Part shown: positions 44,015 through 52,800 of the stretch, one piece after another | How the letters are laid out: each line of letters opens with the position of its first letter | Numbering within the stretch: position 1 is the stretch's first letter | Origin: JBLHKT01 sp043101615 | GTDB lineage: Bacteria > Planctomycetota > Phycisphaerae > Phycisphaerales > UBA1924 | DNA: 54,600 nucleotides | Assembly (NCBI GenBank): GCA_043101615.1 | Contig: JBICID010000141.1 | Coordinates: forward strand, 1-54,600 | Direction: 5' to 3' | Notes under the pieces: generated by a model | What the model was told of the DNA's origin: nothing | What the model saw: only the letters and a program-made list of their open reading frames with translations | Database searches by the model: none | Made by a program: the position numbers and the translations under genes

Positions 44015-45262
44015 TCACCCGTTGTTCCCGGCACGCCGGTCGTGACGCACGCGTGACACCGCCAGCGGCAGCACCGCGCCCAGCGCGATCGCCGCGAGCA
44101 CCCCCAGCATCGCCAGCGTTGCGGCGTCCCGGCCGGCCGGGTCGCCCCCGCCCGCCAGCATGCCCGCCAGCAGTCCGACCGCCGGCCCGAGGGTGTAGCC
44201 GGCGCCGATCACGGCCTCGTGGGCCCCGCCCGCGTCCACGCCCCCGTGCCCGACTTCCATCACGTAGTAGAGCGCCCCGACGTACACCCCGGCCATCCCG
44301 ATCCCGAACAGCGTGAGCGCCAGGACGAGCAGCGCGACCCCCCCCGCGCCGAGCCAGGGCGACAGCACCACCCCGGCGAACCCGAGCAGCATGAGCGTCC
44401 CGGCGACAGCGGCCATGGCCCGGCTGCCGTGCCAGGCGTGCCATCGCTCGAGCGTCATGAAGGTGAGCACACGTGCGAGCATCCAGCAGCTCGCCAGCGC
44501 GGGCTGCCAGGTGAGGGCGATGCCGAGCCGGTCGAGCAGGCCCGGCAGCAGCGGTGAGAGGGCGCTCAGCAGCACGTAGCTCAGGGGGAGCAGCACGCGG
44601 AAGACCGCCAGCAGGGTGCGGTACGAGTCCGGGTGCGGCTCGTCCGGGAACGCGTCGGGGTCGGTGCGGGCGGGCTCGCGACGGAACCGGACCAGGCAGG
44701 CCGCCCCGAGGGCGTGCAGCCCGCCGACCAGCGCGAGCATCTGCAGCGGGAATTCCTTGACGAGCGGGACCATGAGCCACATCGCCGCGACGACCGCGAC
44801 GGACCAGGTGATGTTGAACGCGCCGATCGCGCGCATGAGCGAGCCGCTGCGTCGGCCCCCCGAGAGGTACCCCTCGACGATGGGCCAGAAGGCGCCGGTC
44901 GCGGGGGCGAAGACGAGCACCGCGACCCAGAGCGAGGCCGGCCCCGCGTCGCGGGCCACCACGGGCAGGCAGGCGGCGCAGGCGATCAGGAGCAGCAGCC
45001 CGGCCAGCACGCCCCGGGTGGAGAGCCAGGGCGTGACGCGGGCCAGCCGCCGGAGCGCGGGCCCGATCGCCAGCGCCCCCGCGATGTAGGCCGCCCCGAG
45101 CACGACGGCGAGTGTGAGGTTGAGCCGGTCCTGGTAGCCGTAGGCCGACCTGGCGAGGAAGAACACGCCGTTGGTGACCGCGCCGGTGCCGACGCTGGCC
45201 AGCGCGGTGACCGCGAGCACGGCGGGGAGCGGTGTGGGGGTGGGTCTGTGGTCGTGGGGCAT
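44015..45262 (-). CDS. Major facilitator superfamily transporter
   Basis: The 415-residue protein has twelve predicted transmembrane helices in two halves of six, with a charged central loop (RREPARTDPDAFPDEPHPDS). Helix segments such as AVLAVTALASVGTGAVTNGV and GATGAFWPIVEGYLS-like stretches fit MFS permeases. No substrate motif is recognisable. ATG 45262 sits 14 bp from the putative -35 box of the divergent tRNA gene; the frame's upstream extension covers the tRNA and is rejected. Confidence 0.82.
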   Translation of the reverse strand: MPHDHRPTPTPLPAVLAVTALASVGTGAVTNGVFFLARSAYGYQDRLNLTLAVVLGAAYIAGALAIGPALRRLARVTPWLSTRGVLAGLLLLIACAACLPVVARDAGPASLWVAVLVFAPATGAFWPIVEGYLSGGRRSGSLMRAIGAFNITWSVAVVAAMWLMVPLVKEFPLQMLALVGGLHALGAACLVRFRREPARTDPDAFPDEPHPDSYRTLLAVFRVLLPLSYVLLSALSPLLPGLLDRLGIALTWQPALASCWMLARVLTFMTLERWHAWHGSRAMAAVAGTLMLLGFAGVVLSPWLGAGGVALLVLALTLFGIGMAGVYVGALYYVMEVGHGGVDAGGAHEAVIGAGYTLGPAVGLLAGMLAGGGDPAGRDAATLAMLGVLAAIALGAVLPLAVSRVRHDRRAGNNG

Positions 45263-45275
45263 GGTCGGGCGTGGT

Positions 45276-45304
45276 TTGCCCCGGGCGCGGGGGAGCCGTA
45301 GACT
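45276..45304 (+). promoter_or_regulatory. Promoter of tRNA-Arg
   Basis: TTGCCC (45276-45281) and TAGACT (45299-45304) are separated by exactly 17 bp. Each matches four of six sigma-70 consensus bases, and they end 24 bp before the tRNA. This is the best-formed promoter-like pair that I see in the window. Confidence 0.5.
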
Positions 45305-45328
45305 ATCGGCTGCGATGTTTTCGGTCTT

Positions 45329-45402
45329 GCACCCGTAGCTCAACTGGATAGAGCGTCGGCCTCCGAAGCCGAAGGTTGCGCGTTCGAACCGCGCCGGGTG
45401 TA
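45329..45402 (+). tRNA. tRNA-Arg (anticodon CCG)
   Basis: A full 74-nt cloverleaf is present: acceptor GCACCCG/CGGGTGT with a G-U at 1-72 and A73; D-stem GCTC/GAGC; anticodon stem TCGGC/GCCGA; loop CTCCGAA; T-arm GCGCG-TTCGAAC-CGCGC. The anticodon CCG reads CGG. CCA is not encoded, so it must be added after transcription. A T6 run follows directly, and a hairpin lies 10 bp downstream. Confidence 0.96.
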
Positions 45403-45412
45403 TTTTTTCTGG

Positions 45413-45438
45413 AAGGCCCGGGAGAACCCCGGGCCTTT
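45413..45438 (+). terminator. Terminator hairpin after tRNA-Arg
   Basis: A perfect 10-bp stem, AAGGCCCGGG (45413-45422) with CCCGGGCCTT (45428-45437), has a 5-nt loop. A T6 tract stands before it (45403-45409 region), and the stem itself ends TTT. It probably ends the tRNA transcript, although the following gene on the same strand could be reached by readthrough. Confidence 0.6.
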
Positions 45439-45507
45439 CGCGTGGGTAGGGCGCACAATAAGTCAGCCACAGACTGCCCGGACGGGTGTGGACCCATGGA
45501 GCGAGCG

Positions 45508-46341
45508 ATGAACACGAAACGAATGGCACTGGTGCTGGCCCTGGTCTGCCTGTCGGGCACGCACGCCGCGGCCCAGGAGACGGGCACCCCCGCGGAGCCC
45601 GCGACCCAGCCCGCGCCGCAGGCGCCCACGGCGGAGTCGATCTTCGAGAAGTACGTCGAGGCGATCGGCGGGCGGGAGGCGGTCTTCGCCCTCACGCACC
45701 GCAAGATCACCGGGACGTACCGCGGCGCGCCCTTCCGGGGCGGGGCCCGTGTCACGCTCTGGCAGGAGGCGCCCGACAAGAGCCACTTCCGCCTCGCCGA
45801 GCCGCTGGGCATGACCTACGAGGTCATCTACGACGGCGAGACCGCCTGGGAGCAGACCAACGGCGTCGCGCAGGAGCAGTCCGAGGCCAGCTCGCGTGAG
45901 ACCATGGAGGTCGCCGACTTCTACGGCGAGAGCAACTTCCGCGAGCGCTACGCCGAGATGGAGGTCCTGGGCTCCGCGACGCTGACCATGAACGACACCG
46001 AGGAGAAGACCGAGGCGTGGGTGATCCGGGTGAAATCGGTCAACGGACGCGAGCGGCGCGTGTTCTTCGCCAAGGACTCGGGCCTGTTCGTCGCCGAGGA
46101 GTTCCAGCTCCCGTCCGATCCGAGCCAGACCGTGCGCGTCGTGCTCGACCGGTACGAGGAGGCGGGCGGGGTGCTGTACCCGATGCGTCAGCGCCAGCAG
46201 GTGATCGGCACGCAGATCGGCGCCGAGATCATCTACCGGGAGGTCACGGTCGAGCCCTTCGAGCACGACTTCGCCCCGCCGAGCGACCTGCAGCCGGCCC
46301 CGGACGCCGGGGACGAGTCGGGCGAGTCGCCCGAGGGCTGA
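45508..46341 (+). CDS. Exported protein, LolA/outer-membrane lipoprotein-sorting-like
   Basis: The 277-residue protein has a signal peptide (about 1-22, RMALVLALVCLSGTHAAAQ) and a Pro/Thr spacer. The domain starts AESIFEKYVEAIGGREAVFAL and continues through beta strands (HRKITGTYRGAPF, ARVTLWQEAPDKSHFRL). This opening is typical of periplasmic proteins with a LolA-like half-barrel. The C-terminus is acidic and Pro-rich. A role in lipoprotein or lipid handling is inference from fold resemblance. ATG 45508 has GGAG six bases upstream. It follows the tRNA-Arg terminator. Confidence 0.7.
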   Translation: MNTKRMALVLALVCLSGTHAAAQETGTPAEPATQPAPQAPTAESIFEKYVEAIGGREAVFALTHRKITGTYRGAPFRGGARVTLWQEAPDKSHFRLAEPLGMTYEVIYDGETAWEQTNGVAQEQSEASSRETMEVADFYGESNFRERYAEMEVLGSATLTMNDTEEKTEAWVIRVKSVNGRERRVFFAKDSGLFVAEEFQLPSDPSQTVRVVLDRYEEAGGVLYPMRQRQQVIGTQIGAEIIYREVTVEPFEHDFAPPSDLQPAPDAGDESGESPEG

Positions 46342-46350
46342 GCCCGGCCC

Positions 46351-46369
46351 GGCGCCGATCTCCGGCGCC
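46351..46369. terminator. Bidirectional hairpin between convergent genes
   Basis: GGCGCCG (46351-46357) and CGGCGCC (46363-46369) form a perfect 7-bp stem with a 5-nt loop, between the LolA-like gene and nth, whose stops are 30 bp apart. There is no strong T-tract. It is a plausible shared terminator. Confidence 0.4.
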
Positions 46370-46371
46370 CT

Positions 46372-47085
46372 TCAGGGACAGTTGACGCCGAACCCACGGC
46401 AGATCGGGTGCTCGTGGGGGGCGTTGCCGCGTGCCGGGCAGGCGCGCCGCCCGTGGAAGATGAACCGGTGGCTGAGCGTGCACCAGCCGTCTCTCGGGAA
46501 CAGCGCCATGAGCCTCCGCTCGACCTTGTCCGGGGCGAGCTTCGGGTCGTCGGTCAGCCCGAAGCGCCAGGCCAGCCGCTGGACGTGGGTGTCCACGACG
46601 AAGCCGACGTTGGTATCGAACGCGTTGCCGAGCACGACGTTGGCGGTCTTGCGGGCCACGCCCCTGAGCGTCAGCAGCTGCTCCATGGTGTCCGGCACCT
46701 CGCCCCCGAAGTCCTGGACGACCGAGGTCATCGCGGCGTGCACGGATTTGGCCTTGTTGCGGAACAGGCCGATCGTCCTGATGTACGGCTCGATTTGTTT
46801 CGGGGTCGAGTCGGCGTAGTCGCGCGGCGTCGGGAACGCCTTGAACAGCTCGGGGGTGGCCTTGTTGACGCCGACATCGGTCGCCTGCGCACTCAGGATC
46901 GTGGCGATGAGCAGCTCGTGCGGGCTGGTGTAGTCCAGCTCGCAGTGGGCGTCGGGGTAGTGCGTCTCGAGGGCCTTGGCGAGCCGGCGGGCCCGAGCGC
47001 GGTCTTTCGCGTCGGCGGGCTCGATCCGGATCGGGATGTCCCTGAGCCCGCGCGGGTTGTCGGCCCCGGGGGGCGCCTTAGCCAT
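46372..47085 (-). CDS. nth: Endonuclease III (Nth) with altered iron-sulfur loop
   Basis: Nth removes oxidised pyrimidines and nicks the abasic site. The 237 residues hold the helix-hairpin-helix LRGVARKTANVVLG with catalytic Lys146, and VDTHVQRLAWRFGL with Asp165, so glycosylase/lyase chemistry should be intact. The C-terminal 4Fe-4S loop is abnormal. The family spacing is C-x6-C-x2-C-x5-C, but here Cys occurs only at 216, 229 and 236 (Cys202 lies further up), with HEH at 224-226. The cluster may be lost or ligated differently. ATG 47085 overlaps the previous gene by 8 bp and has a GAGAGG site. Confidence 0.92.
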   Translation of the reverse strand: MAKAPPGADNPRGLRDIPIRIEPADAKDRARARRLAKALETHYPDAHCELDYTSPHELLIATILSAQATDVGVNKATPELFKAFPTPRDYADSTPKQIEPYIRTIGLFRNKAKSVHAAMTSVVQDFGGEVPDTMEQLLTLRGVARKTANVVLGNAFDTNVGFVVDTHVQRLAWRFGLTDDPKLAPDKVERRLMALFPRDGWCTLSHRFIFHGRRACPARGNAPHEHPICRGFGVNCP

Positions 47086-47713
47086 CTGTGGCCTCTCCGG
47101 GCCCGCCGGCGCCCTCGCGCCGGGCGACACGCGGGGCCTGGCACGACCACAGCCCGAAGCCCAGCGACGTCGCGACCGCCAGCGCGGTGATCGACAGCGT
47201 CCGGCTCGCTGTGGGGTGGTCCTCGGCGAAGGCCAGGCGGGCGGTCTCGGCGGCCTGGTTGTCGCCCGCCTCCGCCGCGGCCCAGTACGCGGACAGGTTC
47301 CGGTCCATCCTTGGGGCGAGCAGCAGCAGCTGGTAGCTGACCGAGGTGAGCGCGACCGCCAGCGCCACGACGCGGACCCCGTGCGCGAGCCGCCGGTTCG
47401 AGATCGCGCCCCGCAGGATCAGCGCCGTCACCGTGACTAGTGCGAGGAACGCGCCGGCGAACTGGGCCCCGTCCGCGATCAGGAAGACCCGTGCCGCGAT
47501 GCGTCCCGCTGCGAGGTTGGCGTGGTCGCCGGTGAACTCGGGGTAGGCCCCCAGCGTCGGGTCGAGCTCGCGCACCAGCGGGAAGACGACCGCCGCGACG
47601 ACCCCGGACATGACCACCGCCCCCAGCCAGAGGGCCAGCGAGAACAGGTGCAGCGTCTCGGACAGGCGTGTGATCGTGGCGGGCGTGGCGGTCGGCGAGG
47701 CGGGCGGGGGCAT
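47078..47713 (-). CDS. DUF4149-like integral membrane protein
   Basis: The 211 residues contain four hydrophobic helices: LHLFSLALWLGAVVMSGVVA, a second at about 75-100, a third at about 110-130 and a fourth near 180-200. Between the third and fourth is RMDRNLSAYW, typical of DUF4149/TMEM205-like proteins. Function unknown. The stop lies inside the start of nth, so the two genes are coupled. The start is uncertain (47713 or 47749), and there is no clear ribosome site. Confidence 0.7.
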   Translation of the reverse strand: MPPPASPTATPATITRLSETLHLFSLALWLGAVVMSGVVAAVVFPLVRELDPTLGAYPEFTGDHANLAAGRIAARVFLIADGAQFAGAFLALVTVTALILRGAISNRRLAHGVRVVALAVALTSVSYQLLLLAPRMDRNLSAYWAAAEAGDNQAAETARLAFAEDHPTASRTLSITALAVATSLGFGLWSCQAPRVARREGAGGPGEATDG

Positions 47714-47754
47714 GGGCGATGCTAGCCGGGGTGCGGTGGGCACTATCATCGACC

Positions 47755-48534
47755 GTGTTCGATCCCCCCCCGCTGGCGCTGTCGCTGTCCGGTCTCTCGC
47801 GTGAGGAGGGGCGAGCGTGGTCCGGCCCGCCGCGCGCGGTGCTGGCCTGGGCCGGCGAGGTCGCGCACGGGGCGGGCGTGCGGTCGCTGGTCCTGGACGC
47901 GACGCGGGCGGGGTTCCGGGGGCGGGAGCTGGACCGCGGGGCCCGTCGCGACCTGGCGAGCGGTCTGAGGCGAATGGAGCTGGGTTTCGCGGGGCTCGAC
48001 CTGTTCGTGCCCGGCAAGGACTTCACCCGCCCCGAGACGGTGCAGCGGGCGGTGGACGCCGTGCTCGACGCGATCTCGCTCGCGGCGGACCTGGCCGAGG
48101 ACTTGCGCGGGCGCGTGGTGGGGGTCGACCTGCCGCCGGGCCTGGGCGCCGACGTCCGGGGGACGATCGAGGACGCGGCGACCGGCGCCGGGGTGCGGAT
48201 CGCGGACTACGGACGCGCCGAGCCCGGCGACGCTCGCGACGCCCCGATCGGCCTGGGGCTGGACCCGGTGCGCGCGATCGAGCGGGGCGAGAGCCCGGGC
48301 AAGCTCGCGGCGCGGGCCGGGGGGGCGCTGGTCGCGGCCCGGCTCGCGGACCGAGACGGGTCGGGGCGCTGCGCCGTCGGCGACGGGGAGCTGGACGTGA
48401 CCGGGTACGCGGCCTCGCTCGCGACCGTGGGCGTGGGCGCCGTCGCGATCGACCTCCGCGGGCTGCCCGAGATCGGGCGAGCGGTGCGTGCGGCGACCCA
48501 GGCTTGGGCGGAGGTCTTCCGCACGCCGGGCTAG
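47755..48534 (+). CDS. Hypothetical protein, possible TIM-barrel (xylose isomerase-like) remnant
   Basis: The 259 residues are soluble and rich in Ala, Gly and Arg. Repeating strand-helix units (VRSLVLDATRAGFRG, GFAGLDLFVPGKDF, VVGVDLPPGLGADV, VGAVAIDLRGL) suggest an alpha/beta barrel such as the xylose isomerase-like superfamily, but no metal-ligand pattern is evident. The GTG start is five bases after TATCAT (47744-47749), which could be a -10 box of a leaderless mRNA. The stop TAG shares the palindrome CTAG with the stop of the convergent gene. Confidence 0.65.
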   Translation: MFDPPPLALSLSGLSREEGRAWSGPPRAVLAWAGEVAHGAGVRSLVLDATRAGFRGRELDRGARRDLASGLRRMELGFAGLDLFVPGKDFTRPETVQRAVDAVLDAISLAADLAEDLRGRVVGVDLPPGLGADVRGTIEDAATGAGVRIADYGRAEPGDARDAPIGLGLDPVRAIERGESPGKLAARAGGALVAARLADRDGSGRCAVGDGELDVTGYAASLATVGVGAVAIDLRGLPEIGRAVRAATQAWAEVFRTPG

Positions 48535-49022
48535 CCCGAGGGAATCCCGAGCGGGTACGGCCCCGTCGGCGCGTCGGACCGCAGGTAGAGCGGGTGCTTG
48601 GGGTGGCCCGCCTTGGTCACCTCCCAGCACACGGGCTCGACCACATCCCGGAGCAGGTCCCGCACCGCGTCGGCACGCCCCAGCAGGTCGCCGTGATTGC
48701 CCCAGCCGACCACGAAGCGTTCGCACCGGCGGGCGGCCCTGCGGATCGAGGCGTCGTTGGCGGGGCCCACGGGGTCGTCCACGGCGCGGAGCCCCGCCGG
48801 GTCGGTGGACCGCAGCGCGAAGATGTTGACGACCTCCATCGCGTGGAAGCCCCACGAGCGGGCGAAGCCCAGGCAGCGGGTCAGCGTGGGGTCCAGCACG
48901 TGCTCGTCGGCGGTGGAGGGGTTGAGCAGGCAGAAGCAGACACGCCTCCCGGCGGGCGCCCACCGCCGGTGCAGGGTGTAGCGGTAGGTCCGCGTGTCGT
49001 CGAAGGTGGCCCATCCTCGCAT
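48531..49022 (-). CDS. DUF1643 domain protein
   Basis: The 163-residue cytosolic protein belongs to DUF1643. The N-terminal RYTLHRRW is followed by CFCLLNPSTADEHVLDPTL and CLGFARSWGFHAMEVVNIFA, then FVVGWGNHGDL and the C-terminal KHPLYLRSDAP, all family landmarks. The biochemical function is unknown; homologues occur on both phages and chromosomes. It converges with the 47755 gene and shares the 4-bp CTAG at their ends. Confidence 0.88.
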   Translation of the reverse strand: MRGWATFDDTRTYRYTLHRRWAPAGRRVCFCLLNPSTADEHVLDPTLTRCLGFARSWGFHAMEVVNIFALRSTDPAGLRAVDDPVGPANDASIRRAARRCERFVVGWGNHGDLLGRADAVRDLLRDVVEPVCWEVTKAGHPKHPLYLRSDAPTGPYPLGIPSG

Positions 49023-49071
49023 GGTGCGAGACTAGCCGGTCCGCCCCGGGTTGGCATCCCGCGCGGCGGTG

Positions 49072-49809
49072 TCAGCCCTCGTCGTACTCGGCGTTGGTGT
49101 AGACTTTCTGCACGTCGTCGGAGTCCTCGAGCGCATCGATCAGGTTGATGAGCTTCTGGGCGTCCTCGCCCTCGAGCGTCACGGTGTTGTCGCTGATCTT
49201 GGTGATGCCCGCCTCCATGATCTCGATCCCGGCCGCCTCGATGGCGTCCCGCACGGCCATGAACTCGGTCGGGTCGGTGGTGACGACCCAGGCACCGTCC
49301 TCGCCCTCGGGCGGGGTGACGTCCTCGGCCCCGGCCTCGATGGCTGTCTCCATCAGGGCGTCCTCGGTGGTCTTGCCCGCCACGATGTAGATCTCGCCCT
49401 TGGTCTGGAACATGAACGAGACCGAGCCGGAGTTGCCCATCGACCCGCCAGACTTCTTGAACGCGAGGCGCACGTCGGTGACGGTGCGGTTCTTGTTGTC
49501 GGTGAGCGCGTCCACGAGCACGGCGACGCCGCCGGGCCCGTAGCCCTCGTACGTGATGGGGTCGAAGTTGTCGCCGCCCGCGGCGCCGGCGCCCTTGTCC
49601 ACGGCGCGCTGGATGGTGTCCTTGGGCATGTTGGCGTACTTGGCCTCGTCGATGGCGTAACGCAGCGCGAGGTTGGTGTCGGGGTCGGGCCCGCCCTGTC
49701 GGGCTGCGGCCATGATGGCCTTGGAGCACTTGGACCAGACCTTGCCCTTCTTCTTGTCTTGGCGCTCCTTGCGGTGCTTGATGTTCGCCCATTTGCTGTG
49801 GCCGGCCAT
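49072..49809 (-). CDS. YebC/PmpR (TACO1) family protein
   Basis: The 245 residues match the YebC family end to end: MAGHSKWANIKHRKERQDKK, then AAARQGGPDPDTNLALRYAI, NMPKDTIQRAVDKGAG, DPITYEGYGPGGVAVLVDALTDN-type segment and GSVSFMF. Family members have been described as transcription regulators and, more recently, as factors that relieve ribosome stalling at proline-rich stretches. The Pro-rich proteins of this genome make the second role attractive. GGAG precedes the ATG. Confidence 0.95.
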   Translation of the reverse strand: MAGHSKWANIKHRKERQDKKKGKVWSKCSKAIMAAARQGGPDPDTNLALRYAIDEAKYANMPKDTIQRAVDKGAGAAGGDNFDPITYEGYGPGGVAVLVDALTDNKNRTVTDVRLAFKKSGGSMGNSGSVSFMFQTKGEIYIVAGKTTEDALMETAIEAGAEDVTPPEGEDGAWVVTTDPTEFMAVRDAIEAAGIEIMEAGITKISDNTVTLEGEDAQKLINLIDALEDSDDVQKVYTNAEYDEG

Positions 49810-49887
49810 GGTGGATCTCCGTGACGGGGCGTGGCCCCGGGTGGGTCTGCGAGCGGTACGGGTTGCGGGGAGTGGGGGGAGGGCGGG

Positions 49888-52800
49888 TCAGGGATCGGAC
49901 GAGGGATCGTCCCCGGCCTCGGGAGGGGGGTCGTCCAGGGCCGGGATCGGGGCGAGCGTGGGGACCGAGCCCCGGTCCAGCGAGTTGATGCGCGAGAGCG
50001 CCTCGCGGATCTCGCGCGACAGCTCGGCGGTCAGGCGGGCGTTGCCCCCGTTGCGGATCGCGTTGCGCTGCTGGATCTGCGCCAGCGAGGCAGCCTTCGC
50101 CCACGCCTCGCGCGCCTCGGGCAGCAGCCCGACGCGGTAGAGCGCGTCGCCCAGGTGCAGGAAGATGGTGGGGTTGTCCTGACCGTCGTCCTGCTGCGTC
50201 GCGCGACGCAGCAGCGAGACCGCACCCTCGATCTCGCCGTCGTTCTCGAGCTGGCCGGTCTTGTACCGCAGCCAGCCCAGGGAGTCCAGCACGCTGCCCC
50301 GGTCCGGCAGGGCCTCCGCGGCGGCGACGAGCAGCGTCTCGGCCCGCGCCAGCTCCACCCCCTCTTCGGCCAGCTTGTAGCCCAGGTCGTTGGCGGCCCA
50401 CGGGTGCGTGGGGTCGGTCTCGATCGCCAGCTCCAGCAGCTCGGAGGCGACCGCCTCCCGCCCGCTGGAATCCGCGTACAGCGAGGTGAGATAGATCAGC
50501 TCCGCACGCGCACGGGCCGGGGGGGCGCCCGGCACCACGGACCCCGTCGGCAGCGAGAACATCGCTGTGGCGGCCTCGGCCGCCTCGGCGTCGATCCCCG
50601 ACTCGTGCAGCGATCGGGCCATGGCACGCACGCCCTCGGGCGTGGCCCGGGTCCCGGCCGTCTGGATCAGGCCCTGCAGCACCTGCGTGTTCAGCGGCTC
50701 GCCCAGCTCGCCCAGCCCGACGCTGAGCACCCCGAGGGCGGTGTCGCCCCGCTGGGCCTGGTTGAGCGCCTGGGCCGCGACGAGCCACACCGCGGTGCCG
50801 AGGTTCGGGTGTTGCCGCGCCGCGGTCCGGCACGCGCGGACGATCCGCTCCTGCGAGGCGGACCGGGCCAGCAGCTTCAGGCGGCGCTCGTGCTGCAGCG
50901 GGGCGAGCTCCGCCCCGCGCGAGATCGCCAGGTCGGCCAGGGCCGCGGCGCTGTCCGCGCTCTCGTCGGTCCCCGCGACGGAGGCGAGATTCGAGGCGGC
51001 GTCGGCGACGCCCGCCAGGCGGGAAGACTGCTCCCGGGTCAGCGTGACCTCCGCGGGCAGCCCGGCGGCCAGCCGGCTCAGCACGTCCGGCAGCGAGGAC
51101 ACGCCGATCGAGAGCCTGATCTGGGCCAGCTCGAGGGTCTCGTCCACGCCGAGCGTGCCCCGCTCCAGCCGCTGGAGGGCCCGCTGATTCGCCGCCGCCG
51201 GGTCGTCCATGGTCGTGCGGAGGTACTGCTCGAGGGCGCGCGAGGCGTCCGATGCCTCCAGGCGGGCGTTCAGCACCGATTCCAGCACGCCCAGCCCCTC
51301 GTCGCGCTGCTCCGAGGCGGCCAGCAGGCCCGCCAGCACCGCCCCGACGTCGAGCGAGGCGGGGTGGCGTTCGTGGAACGCACGCAGGCGTTCGATCGCC
51401 TCCGGGATCGAGCCCGCGTTGTTGTCGCGCGTGATCCGGGCGCTCCAGCACGTGGCGTAGATCGGGACCAGCTCGTTCAGCGGTGCCCCGTCCTCGACCA
51501 GGGCGTCGAGCCTGCGCTCCGCCTGGTCGAGCACGCCGGACTGGATCAGGTTCTGGGCCAGCAGCTGCTGGAGCAGTCGCCCGGCGGGCAGGCGATCCCG
51601 CAGCCGTCGCAGCGCCGGACCGACCCGGTCCTCCATCTGCGCGTTCGTGGTCAGCACCTGGAGCAGGTCGTGGTGGAGCGTCTCGTCCGTCGGGTCCAGG
51701 CGCAGGGCCTCCTCGTAGCACGCGGCCTCCGGCCCGGGCTCTCCCAGCGTGCGACGGATGTCCGCGGACAGGCGGAGCGACGCGACCGTCGGCCCCGCGT
51801 CCGACAACGCGTCGAGCGCGTCCCGGAAACGCTGCCCGGCCGCGAGGGCACGCGCGATCTGCACGCGGTCGAACCCGCGCTCGGTGGTGATCGTGCCGAG
51901 TGCCGCGCCGTACCGCTCCCACTGGCCTGTTTCGGCCAGCAGGGCGGCGTGCACCACCGCGAGGGCTCGCCCGGCGGGGGTGCTTGTGTCCGCCGGGGCG
52001 TCGGGCGTCGCCAGGTCGGGCCGATCGGTCAGCAGCGACAGCTCGCCCAGCAGCAGGCGGGCGCCCATCTCGTCGCGCTCGGTGAGCTCCTCGAGCAGCG
52101 TGGGGGGGTCCTGCCTGGTCTGCATCAGCAGGCGTGCGAGCGTCTCCGCGTGGTGCGGGCTTCGCTCGAGGATCGGTCCGGCGTGTCGTGCGACCGCCGA
52201 CTCGCGCGTCTCGCCCGCCAGCCAGGCCCGCAGCAGGTCCTCCGAGGCCCAGGGCTCGGCGCACGCCGCGCGCAGCACACCCATGCGGGCGTTCTCGTCC
52301 AGCACGCGCGCGTGGGCCAGCGCGAGCCCGCTCCGGATGCTTGGCGGGGAGGTGGAAGCCTCCTCTCGCAGCCGGCGCAGCGCCTCGCCGATCTCGTCGG
52401 CGTGGGGCGAGCGCTCCGCGACGATCGCCAGCAGACGGATCTGCCGGTCCGAGGGCGGCGCGGTCAGGTCGGAGAAGGTCCGGAGCACGGAGAGCGCCGC
52501 CTCGGCCGGTCGTCCGGCCGCGGCGTGGGCCGACACCAGGCGCGTCAGCAGGTCGTCGGGGTTCAGCGAGCGCGAGCCGTCCTCCAGCCCGTAGAGCCGG
52601 GCCGCGGCGTCCACGCGCCCGACGCGTTGGAACGCGCTGGCGCCGCGCTGCGCCAGCGACTGTCGCTGTCGGACCCAGGTCCCGAACTCCGAGACGTAGC
52701 GGGTCGTGGCGCTGAGGCGGGCGGGGTGGGCGAGCGAGCGCTCGAGCGACTGCGCCCCAGCGAGGGTGTGCCCCCGCTCCAGCAGCGCGACGCCGAGGGC

